A stretch of 35,037 nucleotides of DNA from Streptomyces scabichelini (GTDB lineage Bacteria; Actinomycetota; Actinomycetes; Streptomycetales; Streptomycetaceae): the NCBI RefSeq assembly GCF_011045015.1, contig NZ_JAAKZY010000103.1, positions 1 through 35,037 on the forward strand, read 5' to 3'. This document shows, piece by piece, positions 15,406 to 24,570 of this stretch (the first letter of the stretch is position 1; every line of letters begins with the position of its first letter). The notes beneath the pieces were generated by a model. The model was given only the letters and a program-made list of their open reading frames with translations. It searched no databases and was not told the origin of the DNA. Both the position numbers and the translations under genes were made by a program.

Positions 15406-18400
15406 TTCGTGTCCCGCGCCTTCTGGTGGCGGGTGACCCAGGCTTTCGCCACCGGGAGCCGCTTGTCCCGCTTGCCGGAGTAGAACAGCTTGCAGAAGGA
15501 CCGCACGGTGCTGAGCGCCGCCGGGTCGCCGAGCATCACGAAGTGGTTCGCCGAGTCCACGTCGACCTGGTGGAAGTTCGGCAACTGCCGCTGCCACTCT
15601 GCCCAGTAGACGCCGTGGTCCAGGACCGCGCCGTCCTCCTGCGTCGAGAACAGCGGCTCCATCTCCCCGTAGAACAGGCCGCTCCGGTTGCGGAAGTAGA
15701 AGCAGGTGACCGACTCCGGCCGCGGAAGCGGCGCGATGTCGTAATCCAGCAGTCCGTACGCCTCCTGGACGCGCAGGTTGCGCAGCACCCGGTCGCGCAG
15801 CAGCTCCGCGTCCCCCTTCAGGCCGCGCCCGCGCGCCAGCGTGAGCATCTGGTCGAGCAGGCCCTCCTCGTCCTGGTCCCAGACGACCTCGCGGACGGGC
15901 ACCAACGTGGTGGCGAAGTCCTCCGGAGCCGGCTTGGACGCGGCGAACAGCAGGGCGTTGACCTGTTGCAACAGCATGTCGGTACGCGACATGGTCACGT
16001 CTCCCACGCTGTCGTCGTACGTGTCCACCATGACGATGCTCTCGACCGTCGCGCCCTGCTCCTGGAGCCGCCGCGTCACCTCGTAGGCGATCAGGCCGCC
16101 GAACGAATAGCCGCCGAGGTCGTAGGGCCCCTCGGGCTGGACCGTGCGAATGATCTCCGCATAGTGCTCCGCCAGCGCCGAAATCCCGTGCAGCGGTTCG
16201 CTGTTCGTCATCCAGCCACGTGCCTGGATCCCGTAGAAGGGCCGCTCGATGCTGTCGGTGATCGACGCGTAGACCTCCACCCCGCCGAGCCCGCCGTGGA
16301 ACCAGAAGACCGGCCGGCCCTCGCCTCCGGCGTTGAGGTGAACGACCTCCGGGATGCGCACCGTAGCGGCATCCGCCGACCCCGCCCCGGCGGATGCGCC
16401 GGCTCCGGACCCGAAGCGCCGCAGCAGGTCCCGGGTCGACCGGCACTCGCTCAGCGCGCCGAGATCGGCCATGGGGTCGAACTCCGCCCGCAGTGCCTGG
16501 AGCAGCTGCGTGGCGTGGATCGAGCTGAAGCCGAGGTCCGCCAACGGCGTCGCGGGGTCGAGTTCGTCCGTCCGCATCCCCAGCAACTCGGCGACGACGG
16601 CCGTGATCCGGTCCGCGGCTCCGTCCGCCGGAGCAGCGGCCGGTGGAGCGGTGACCGCCGTCGGAGCCGCGTCCTCGATCGCGGTCTCGGGCGCGGGAGC
16701 GGTCACGGCATCCCGTCCCGGGGCCGAGGGCACCCAATACCGCTTCCGGTCGAAGGGATACGTCGGCAGCGACCGCAGCATCCGCGGGGTTCGGTCGCCG
16801 CGCGGCACCGACCCCCAGGGCACCGTCCCGCCCCGCGCCCACAACAGAGCCAGCTTCTCGATATGGTTCTCGGCCAGCAGTTCACGTACCAGCGCGTCCC
16901 CGGCCCGTCCGCTGAGCAGCAGGTCGAGGTCCGAGTCGGCCCGCCCGGCGTTACCGGTGAACAGCGGTACGGGGGCGGTCTCTTCGGAACCGTCGAGGTA
17001 GTGGGCGAGGCCCGCGGCGAGCTCCTTGAGGTTCCCCGCCACCAGCGCCAGCCGGGAGTCCATGGCCTCGCGCCCGCACTGCAGTGTGTGGGCGAGGTCC
17101 GCGAGAAACAGGTCCTTCTGCGCGGGCAGGAACTCCAGGAGCCGGCTCGCGACAGCCCTCAGCCGGTCCTCGGTGCGGGCGGAGAGGACCACGATCTGCG
17201 GCATCAGGTCGTCGTCCCGGGATGCCGGTGCGGCGGCGTCATCGGCGGCGGGCTCCGCCACGTACTCCTCCACGACCAGGTGGGCATTGGAACCGCCCGC
17301 TCCGAAGGAGTTGATGGTCGCCCGCAGCGGGTACTCCCGCTCCTGGCCGTCGAGGTTCACGACGGGCCGGTGCCACGGCTCCGCCTCCTGCGGCAGATAG
17401 AACGCGGTGCCTTCGAGCTCCACCCCCGGATTGAGTCGACCGCCCCCGGCGAACGGGACGAGGCTGCGGTGACCGAGTTGCAGGACGACCTTGCTCAGCT
17501 GGGCTATGCCCGAGGCCGCCTCGAGGTTGCCCAGCGTGGACTTGACCGTGCCGACCGCGCAGTACCGCTCGTCCCGGGTGTGCTCGCTGAAGGCGTCCCG
17601 CAGCGCCGCGAACTCGATGGCGTCGCCCATCTGGGAACCGTTGGCCGACACCTCGGCGTAGCTGATAGTGCGCGGGTGGATGCCCGCCCGCTCCAGGTTC
17701 TCCTCGATCAGCCGCTCCTGCCGGTCAGGGCTTGGCACCATGGGGCCACTGGTGCGGCCCTTGTGGTTGGTCTCGCTCGACCGGATGACGGCGAGGATCT
17801 CGTCCCCGTCGCGGACGGCCTTGGACAGCGGCTTCAGCAGCACCGATCCGACGCCCTCCGCGGGGATGAAACCGTCCCCGTCGAGGAGGGCGCGGCTGTC
17901 GGGGTCGCTGCCCGTGAGACCGGTCAGGCTCAGCCCCAGGTACTTCTTGGGGTGCAGGGAGAGGTTGACGCCACCGGCGATCATCATGTCGCTGCCGCCC
18001 CTGCGCAGTTCCTCGCACGCCATGTGGATCGCGACGAGCGACGAGGAGCAGGTGGTGTCGATCGCGAGGCTCGGCCCCTGCAGGTCGAAGAAGTGCGAGA
18101 CCCGGTTGGCGATGGCGCTGTAGCTCATCACCGACGTGATGGACTCGTGCACGATGTCGGACGCCAGCAACTGGTACTGCTGGTACATCGCGCCGACGTA
18201 GACGCCGACCCGGTTCCCATGTACGTCGCGCAGCCGGTCCCGGGTGTAGCCGGAGCTCTCCAGCAGGGTCCAGACGCACTCCAGGAACAGGCGCGTCTGC
18301 GGATCCATGATCGCGGCCTCGCGCGGTGAGACGTTGAAGAACAGCGCGTCGAAATCGGCTACGCCGTCGAGGAACCCGCCCCAGTTGGTGGGGGTCCTGC

Positions 18401-21400
18401 CGGGCTGGTTCCGTTCGGAGTCGTAGAAGCGGCTGTGGTCCCAGCGGTCCTTGGGCACCTCCGTCACGCAGTCCCGTCCCGCGACCAGGTTCTCCCAGAA
18501 CCCGTCCAGGTCCTGCGCGCCGGGATAGCGGCCGGCGAGTCCGATCACGGCGATCGCGTCCTCGCGGGCCGCGGGCCGCACCGGCTCGGCCGGTGACGGC
18601 GCCGCGACCGGCACGGGGAGCTGTGCGACGGCCACCGGGGCCGCGGCCTCGGGTACGGGCGACGGGTCGGGCTCGCCGTGGATGCCGGTGACTGCCCGCA
18701 CGGCGTCCGCGTGGGCGCGGAGGAAGTAGGCGCTCAGCTCGTGGACGTTCTCGTACTCGAAGAACAGCGTCTTCGACAGCGAGCCGAAATCGACCTCGAG
18801 GCGGTTGGTGACCGAGAGCGCAAGCACCGAGTCGATGCCGAACCGCTCGAAGGGCGCCGCCGGGTCGATCCGGTGCGCGGGCACCTGGATGACCTCGCTC
18901 AGCGTCTTCCGGAGATGGGCCACCAGGGCGGCGCGCACCGTGTCGGCCTCGGTGCCCGTCGCGGGCAGGGATCGGGTGGCAGCCGGGCCCTCCACCAGAG
19001 CGGCCGACCGCAGCGGTGCGGGCCGGGACTCCTCCGGCGCCGATGACCGGTCCAGCACGGTGCGTCGGATCCGGTCCGCGTCGCCCGCCACGACCAGAAC
19101 CTGGCTGTGCGGCGCCTCCAGCGCGGCGTACAGCGCGCCCATGCCCGCGGCGGTCGGCATGGGCGTCATGCCAAGGCGCGCGTTCAACATCGCCTCGGTA
19201 CCGGGATCCATCCGCATCCCGCCCTCGGCCCACAGCGGCCAGTCGACCGACACGGAGGCCCCCGAGCGCTCACCACGGTCGACCAGGTGGCGCCGGTGGT
19301 GCGTGTAGGCGTCCAGGAAGGCGTTGGCCGCCGCGTAGTCGCTCTGCCCGGCGTTGCCGAACACCCCTGCCGCGCCGGAGAAGGACACCATGAAGTCCAG
19401 CGGTACGTCCTTGCTGGCCTCGTCCAGGTTCACCAGGCCGGCGACCTTCGGCGCGAGGACCGCGCGGCACTCCTCGGCGGTCTTGCCCCGCACGAGGCCG
19501 TCGCGCAGCACCCCTGCCGCGTGGATGATGCCGTGCAGGGCGCCGTGCTCCCGCACGATGCCGTCCACCAGGGAGCGCACGGCGGCGGCTTGGGCGACGT
19601 CGACCTGCGCGTAGCGAACTTCGGCGCCCTGGCCGCGCAGCGCGTCGAGGACGGACTCCTGTTCGGGGCCGAGTGGCGAGCGGCCCACCAGGACGAGCTT
19701 GATGTCGCCCACCCCGGCGGCCATGTCCTGAGCGACGAGCGTGCCGATGCCGCCAAGGCCGCCTGTGACGAGGTAGACCCCGCCACTGCGCCAGGGCACC
19801 CGGACCTCTGCGGGCGCATCACTCTCGCGCCAGGCGAGGGCCTCGACGCGGCCGGCCCGGAAACGTACGCAGGACTCGTCGGGATGCCGACGGGCGGCGA
19901 CGACCCGGGTCATCATCTGCTCGGTGGTCTCGGCCGGGTCGACGAGCACGACCTGCGGCAGCAGCCCGGGCTCCTCCGCCTGCGCCGACTTCAGCAGCCC
20001 CGACAGGCCGCGGGTGGTGGCGAGTCCGGCCTCGTCGGGGACGACGAGTTGGACGCGGGCCCCGTGCCGCACGCCCTCGGCGAGGAGGCGGCGCAGGTGG
20101 TCAAGGGCCTGGACGGTGTACTCGGTGAACCGCTCCGCGATCCCGGGGGCGGCAGAGGTCAGGTGCAGCAGCCGCGCCGCCGGATCCCGCCGGGCGAGGA
20201 GTTCGCCGAGGGCAGGCAGGTCGGGCAGCAGGACGACGGGGTCCCGCGGCTCGGCGTCCGGGTCGCCGGGGACGGCTTCCCGCCAGACCGGCAGGAAGCT
20301 GACGCGGGACACCGCGTCCGGCTCGGTCCCGTCGACCTCGCCCTCCAGGACGCGGTAGGACATACCGCGGATCCGGACGCAGACCCGTCCCTGGTCGTCG
20401 CAGAGGTCGATGTCGAGCTTGAGGACCGGGCCGTCCGTCCGGGCGACCTCGCTGGAACGGATCCAGGCCCATATCGACTCCGGGCAGTCGCCGAGCACTT
20501 CGAGCTCGTCCAGGGCGAACGGCAGGGAGGGCTTCATGCCGGTCGTGTCGAGTGTTTCGGCCGTCCCGGTCGCGAGACCGATGCCGAACGATGCCTGCAG
20601 GGTCGCGTCGAGCAGGCTCGGGTGCAGGACGAACTCGTCGCGAGCGGCGCGTACCGAGCCGGGCAGCACCAGGCGGGCCAGGATCTGGCCGCGGCCGATG
20701 TGCAACCGCTCCAGACCCCGGTGCGAGGGGCCGTAGCGGAACCCGATGGCCTCGTACGCCCGGTACAGCTGGGCCGCGGTCAGCTCCCCCTGGTCGCATG
20801 CGGCCCGCAGGGCCGACACGTCGAGCAGCGCGGGCTCCACCGCCCTCCGCACCACCTGCCCCTGGCTGTGCACCACCGGGGTGGCGCCGGGCGCCCGGTC
20901 CGGCGTACCGGTGATCTGGTAGTCGGCCTCGTCGGGGCCCCCGGGTATGAGGGACGTGACGAGGGTGACGGGCTCGGCGTCCACGGCCACGGGCCGCGCC
21001 CACACCACGTTGCGCAGGGCGATGCCGTCAGGCCCGGGCGCGCCCAGGGTCAGGGCGGCGGCGGCCCGCGCCATCTCCAGGCAGGCGACGCCCGGCAGCA
21101 CCTTCCGCCCCTTGACCACGTGGTCGGTGAGGAAGTGCTCCTCGCCCGTGAACCGCGTGCGGTAGCGCCGGGCGTCGAAGTCCGAGGCGTCTTCGTGCAG
21201 CAGCGGGTGCGGCTCGGCCGTGCCGGGGCGAGCCGCAACGAGCGCCCGCTGCTCGGGCACCCAGTACCGGTCACGGGCGAAGGGGTACGTCGGCAGCGGT
21301 ACGCGGTTGTGGCGGTCTTCGGCGAAGAGGCCGGCGTACTCCAAGCCGTACCCCTGGACGTAGAGGTCCGCGACGGTCGAAAGGAGCTCGGTGCGGGATG

Positions 21401-24400
21401 CCGGGTCGGTGGCGGCCCGCCGGACGCAGTCATTGCCGAGGTTCCGCTGTGCGGCACGCTCGTCGAGCCCCTGCGCGGGGACCTCGCCGACGCGCACGCG
21501 GGGGCTCTGCCCCCCTTGGAGCCAGGTGCGCAGGCTCTGGACCAGTTCCTCACGGTCGCGTACGACCAAGGCCAGCCGGTGCGAAAGGTGTTTGCGGCCG
21601 AGGAGCAGGGTGAAGGCGATGTCGCCCGCGTCCAGCTCGAGCCGCTGCTCGCAGTGGTCGATCAGGCGCTCGGCCTGCTCGACCAGTTGCCCGGCGGTGA
21701 CCGCGGAGAGGGTGACGAGGTGTGCGGTGGACGCGGTGGCGGGGCGGACCGCGCCCGGAGCCTCCTCGAACACGATGTGGGCGTTGGTCCCGCTGACTCC
21801 GAAGGAGCTGACCGCGGCACGTCGTGTGCCGTCGTTCCCGGCAGTCCAGGGGCGGTTCGCCGTGTTCACGTAGAAGGGGCTGTCGGACGTGTCGATGTGC
21901 GCGTTCGCCTGCTCGAAGTTGATCGAAGGCGGGATGCTTTGGTGCTCGAGCGAGAGCAGGACCTTGATGGCTCCGGCGACGCCGGCCGCGGTGACGGTGT
22001 GGCCGAGGTTGGATTTGACCGAGCCCAGTGCGCAGTAGTCCCGCCGGTCCGTGTACCGACGGAAGGCCCGGTTCAACGCCCGGTACTCGATCGGGTCACC
22101 GAGCTTGGTGCCCGTGCCGTGCGCCTCCACCATCTGGATGTCGTCGGGGCTGATCCCGAAGGTGTCGTAGACCGAGGTCTCAAGACGCTCCTGGGACGCG
22201 GCGCTCGGCGCGGTGATCCCGTTCGACGCGCCGTCCTGGTTGATCCCGGAGCCGCTGATGACGCCGCGGATGTGGTCGCCGTCGGCGAGCGCGTCACTGA
22301 GCCGCTTGAGGAGGAGGACTCCGACGCCCTCGCCGGGCACGAAGCCGTCGGCCCGGTCGTCGAAAGTGTGGCAGCGGCCGCTCGGGGAGAGCATGCCGGC
22401 CCGGCCCGCCAGCATGTAGAACTGCGGCGTGCACTGCACGGAGACGCCACCCGCCAGGGCCATCTCGGTTTCGCCGCCCCACAGCCCCTGGCAGGCGAGG
22501 TGGATGGCGACGAGCGAACTGGAGCAGGCCGTGTCGACCGCGATCGCCGGGCCCTGGAGGTCGAGGTGGTACGAGATGCGCGCGGGCATCGCCGACAGCG
22601 CGTTGCCCCACATGGACTGCGGGGGCGCCTCGGCGCCGAACAGCTGCGCGTACCCGCTCTCCTGGCAGCCGACGTACACGCCGACGCGCCGCCCCTGGGT
22701 GTCGGAGCCCGCGTAGCCGGCGTCTTCCAGCGCCTTCCACGACTCTTCGAGGAAGAGCCGCTGCTGCGGGTCCATGTAGGTGGCCTCGACACCCGAGATG
22801 TTGAAGAAGGCCGGGTCGAAACGGTCGATCCCGTCGATGAAGCTGCCGCGTTCGCAGCTCCGCTCATCAGCCGAGTAGTACTGCGACAGGTCCCAGCGCG
22901 AGACGGGCCCGGTGAGGTCGTGGCCCTGTGCGAGGTGCTCCCAGAGCTGCTCGACGTCGGCCGAGCCGCCGAACCTGCCGCTCATGCCGACGACGGCGAT
23001 GGGCTCTCTGGACGGGGCACCCTCGGCTGTCCGCGCCGCATCCGGCAGGGCGGCCGGACCGTTCGGATGAGCGTGGTCGACGATGTGCCGCGTCAGCCGG
23101 CTGACGGAACCGTGGTCGAAGAGGTCGGTCGTGGAGAGGTCGGTGCCGAGCGCACGGTTGATCTCCTGGATCAGCCGCACACCGATGATCGAATCAACGC
23201 CGTAGTCCATGAAGGCGTCATCCGCGGCGATCTGTGTCCGGTCGATCTTCAACGACAGTCGCAGCTGCTCGAAGATCGTGTCCCTGACGTGCTGTTCCAG
23301 CGCCTCGCCGGAGGCAACGGGCTCCTGGATCCCCTGTCGGGCGAGGCCGTCGCCGACCGTTTCCGCCGTCGGGGCTGCGGGCTCCTCCTGCGCCTCCTGC
23401 CGGACGAGGCCGTCGCTCTCTGCGGCAATCACTTGGTAGCCGAGCTCGTGCAGCCGCCGCGCCGGGAAGGACACGGAGCCGAATCCCTCGTCGTCGAGCG
23501 CCTCCTCCCAGGACTCAGGGGAGAGGCCGGGGCCGCCCGGTATGCGCAGATCGTCGTCCTCGTGGAGCCACCAGCCGTCGAGGAGGCCGAACGTGAGGTG
23601 CGTGAAGAGCGAGTGGGTGGAGAGCTCGTTGGCGAGCAGGACACCGTGCTGCTTGAGCGCGCCCTTGGCGTTGCGCAGCGTCCGGCGGATGTCCTTCGTG
23701 GCGTGCAGCACGTTGGTGGCAAGGACGAGGTCGTAGGAACCGGGTGTGATGCCCTGCGCCGCCAGCGGCTCCTCGACGTTGAACAACCGGTAGTCCAGAT
23801 AGGGGTACCGCGGCCCGTACTCCTCCTCCGCGTACATCAGGAAGGACTTCGACAGATCCGTGTAGGAGTACGTCGAGACGTGCTCCGCGAAGGGCTCGAG
23901 ACGCTCGAAGACGGTGACGCTCCCGCCGCCGGTGCCCGCGCCGATCTCCAGGATGCGGACGCGGGCGGCCGGGTCGGCACGCACGATCTCCCGCACCACG
24001 GCGGCCGCGGTGTCCGCCAGGATCCCGTTGAAGCAGTCGGAGACGGGGTTGTCCCGGTAGATGCCCTCGACCAGCTCCATCGACGAGTCGGGGAACATCA
24101 CGTCGGTGGCGAGCACCTCGCCGCTCAGGATGCCCGGCAGCGCACGCAGTGTGGCGTCGAGCAGGGTGAACTGCGCTCGCAGGGCGGGGTCACCCTGCGA
24201 GTCGACGCCGTGGTCCGCCCAATCCGACCACGCGGCCGAGCTGTTCACCGTCGCCGCCGGGACCGGCTGCGAGGGGGAGCCGTACAGGAGCCCGCGAGCG
24301 CGCAGCCGCCGCACGGATTCGTCCAGCCAGCGCCGCAGTGCACCGTCGGGGAGCGGGGCGCAGGCCTCGCCGGACAACTGCCCCGCGCTCTCGACCTGAA

Positions 24401-24569
24401 CGAGGAGCAGGCGGCTCAGCAGCTCCTCGTCCACGCCCGCGGTGGCACCGTCCTGCGTGCCCGCTGCCGGGCCGGCCGTACCGGCCGACTCCTGACACAG
24501 TCGGTGCAGGGGGACCCGCGTGCCTTCGGGCACCATCGTGATGGCTTCGCGCCGAATGTCGTTCAGCAT
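15402..24569 (-). CDS. Trans-AT PKS: cMT-ACP / KS-DH-KR-ACP / KS0-ACP-TE
   Basis: This 3055-residue terminal PKS starts at ATG 24569, one base after the previous PKS ends. Domains: C-methyltransferase (about 130-385, SAM motif LEIGAGTGG 207-215); ACP (Ser460); KS (522-937; Cys682, His817, His857, complete); linker; DH (1120-1410; His1150 in HVVKGRKVLP, Asp1321); KR (1420-1785; GGLGGIG, Tyr1745); ACP (Ser1914); KS0 (2003-2436; Cys2174); linker; ACP (Ser2683, LGFSS); TE (2740-3035; Ser2822 in GGYSFGG, Asp2849, His3009). The N-terminal cMT-ACP completes the module begun by KS-KR at the end of the preceding PKS. Two features are unusual. The second KS has Ser2308 and Asn2348 in place of both catalytic His residues. 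The KR has Gly1732 where the catalytic Ser should be (13 residues before Tyr). No AT is present. TE releases the chain by hydrolysis or cyclisation. Confidence 0.95.
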   Translation of the reverse strand: MLNDIRREAITMVPEGTRVPLHRLCQESAGTAGPAAGTQDGATAGVDEELLSRLLLVQVESAGQLSGEACAPLPDGALRRWLDESVRRLRARGLLYGSPSQPVPAATVNSSAAWSDWADHGVDSQGDPALRAQFTLLDATLRALPGILSGEVLATDVMFPDSSMELVEGIYRDNPVSDCFNGILADTAAAVVREIVRADPAARVRILEIGAGTGGGSVTVFERLEPFAEHVSTYSYTDLSKSFLMYAEEEYGPRYPYLDYRLFNVEEPLAAQGITPGSYDLVLATNVLHATKDIRRTLRNAKGALKQHGVLLANELSTHSLFTHLTFGLLDGWWLHEDDDLRIPGGPGLSPESWEEALDDEGFGSVSFPARRLHELGYQVIAAESDGLVRQEAQEEPAAPTAETVGDGLARQGIQEPVASGEALEQHVRDTIFEQLRLSLKIDRTQIAADDAFMDYGVDSIIGVRLIQEINRALGTDLSTTDLFDHGSVSRLTRHIVDHAHPNGPAALPDAARTAEGAPSREPIAVVGMSGRFGGSADVEQLWEHLAQGHDLTGPVSRWDLSQYYSADERSCERGSFIDGIDRFDPAFFNISGVEATYMDPQQRLFLEESWKALEDAGYAGSDTQGRRVGVYVGCQESGYAQLFGAEAPPQSMWGNALSAMPARISYHLDLQGPAIAVDTACSSSLVAIHLACQGLWGGETEMALAGGVSVQCTPQFYMLAGRAGMLSPSGRCHTFDDRADGFVPGEGVGVLLLKRLSDALADGDHIRGVISGSGINQDGASNGITAPSAASQERLETSVYDTFGISPDDIQMVEAHGTGTKLGDPIEYRALNRAFRRYTDRRDYCALGSVKSNLGHTVTAAGVAGAIKVLLSLEHQSIPPSINFEQANAHIDTSDSPFYVNTANRPWTAGNDGTRRAAVSSFGVSGTNAHIVFEEAPGAVRPATASTAHLVTLSAVTAGQLVEQAERLIDHCEQRLELDAGDIAFTLLLGRKHLSHRLALVVRDREELVQSLRTWLQGGQSPRVRVGEVPAQGLDERAAQRNLGNDCVRRAATDPASRTELLSTVADLYVQGYGLEYAGLFAEDRHNRVPLPTYPFARDRYWVPEQRALVAARPGTAEPHPLLHEDASDFDARRYRTRFTGEEHFLTDHVVKGRKVLPGVACLEMARAAAALTLGAPGPDGIALRNVVWARPVAVDAEPVTLVTSLIPGGPDEADYQITGTPDRAPGATPVVHSQGQVVRRAVEPALLDVSALRAACDQGELTAAQLYRAYEAIGFRYGPSHRGLERLHIGRGQILARLVLPGSVRAARDEFVLHPSLLDATLQASFGIGLATGTAETLDTTGMKPSLPFALDELEVLGDCPESIWAWIRSSEVARTDGPVLKLDIDLCDDQGRVCVRIRGMSYRVLEGEVDGTEPDAVSRVSFLPVWREAVPGDPDAEPRDPVVLLPDLPALGELLARRDPAARLLHLTSAAPGIAERFTEYTVQALDHLRRLLAEGVRHGARVQLVVPDEAGLATTRGLSGLLKSAQAEEPGLLPQVVLVDPAETTEQMMTRVVAARRHPDESCVRFRAGRVEALAWRESDAPAEVRVPWRSGGVYLVTGGLGGIGTLVAQDMAAGVGDIKLVLVGRSPLGPEQESVLDALRGQGAEVRYAQVDVAQAAAVRSLVDGIVREHGALHGIIHAAGVLRDGLVRGKTAEECRAVLAPKVAGLVNLDEASKDVPLDFMVSFSGAAGVFGNAGQSDYAAANAFLDAYTHHRRHLVDRGERSGASVSVDWPLWAEGGMRMDPGTEAMLNARLGMTPMPTAAGMGALYAALEAPHSQVLVVAGDADRIRRTVLDRSSAPEESRPAPLRSAALVEGPAATRSLPATGTEADTVRAALVAHLRKTLSEVIQVPAHRIDPAAPFERFGIDSVLALSVTNRLEVDFGSLSKTLFFEYENVHELSAYFLRAHADAVRAVTGIHGEPDPSPVPEAAAPVAVAQLPVPVAAPSPAEPVRPAAREDAIAVIGLAGRYPGAQDLDGFWENLVAGRDCVTEVPKDRWDHSRFYDSERNQPGRTPTNWGGFLDGVADFDALFFNVSPREAAIMDPQTRLFLECVWTLLESSGYTRDRLRDVHGNRVGVYVGAMYQQYQLLASDIVHESITSVMSYSAIANRVSHFFDLQGPSLAIDTTCSSSLVAIHMACEELRRGGSDMMIAGGVNLSLHPKKYLGLSLTGLTGSDPDSRALLDGDGFIPAEGVGSVLLKPLSKAVRDGDEILAVIRSSETNHKGRTSGPMVPSPDRQERLIEENLERAGIHPRTISYAEVSANGSQMGDAIEFAALRDAFSEHTRDERYCAVGTVKSTLGNLEAASGIAQLSKVVLQLGHRSLVPFAGGGRLNPGVELEGTAFYLPQEAEPWHRPVVNLDGQEREYPLRATINSFGAGGSNAHLVVEEYVAEPAADDAAAPASRDDDLMPQIVVLSARTEDRLRAVASRLLEFLPAQKDLFLADLAHTLQCGREAMDSRLALVAGNLKELAAGLAHYLDGSEETAPVPLFTGNAGRADSDLDLLLSGRAGDALVRELLAENHIEKLALLWARGGTVPWGSVPRGDRTPRMLRSLPTYPFDRKRYWVPSAPGRDAVTAPAPETAIEDAAPTAVTAPPAAAPADGAADRITAVVAELLGMRTDELDPATPLADLGFSSIHATQLLQALRAEFDPMADLGALSECRSTRDLLRRFGSGAGASAGAGSADAATVRIPEVVHLNAGGEGRPVFWFHGGLGGVEVYASITDSIERPFYGIQARGWMTNSEPLHGISALAEHYAEIIRTVQPEGPYDLGGYSFGGLIAYEVTRRLQEQGATVESIVMVDTYDDSVGDVTMSRTDMLLQQVNALLFAASKPAPEDFATTLVPVREVVWDQDEEGLLDQMLTLARGRGLKGDAELLRDRVLRNLRVQEAYGLLDYDIAPLPRPESVTCFYFRNRSGLFYGEMEPLFSTQEDGAVLDHGVYWAEWQRQLPNFHQVDVDSANHFVMLGDPAALSTVRSFCKLFYSGKRDKRLPVAKAWVTRHQKARDTK

Positions 24570-24570
24570 G

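Noticed and set aside
15406..16842. Upstream extension of the enoylreductase frame
   Set aside because: It lies in another frame of the TE/ACP region of the PKS. The GTG at 15405 with a 4-base overlap is the natural start.
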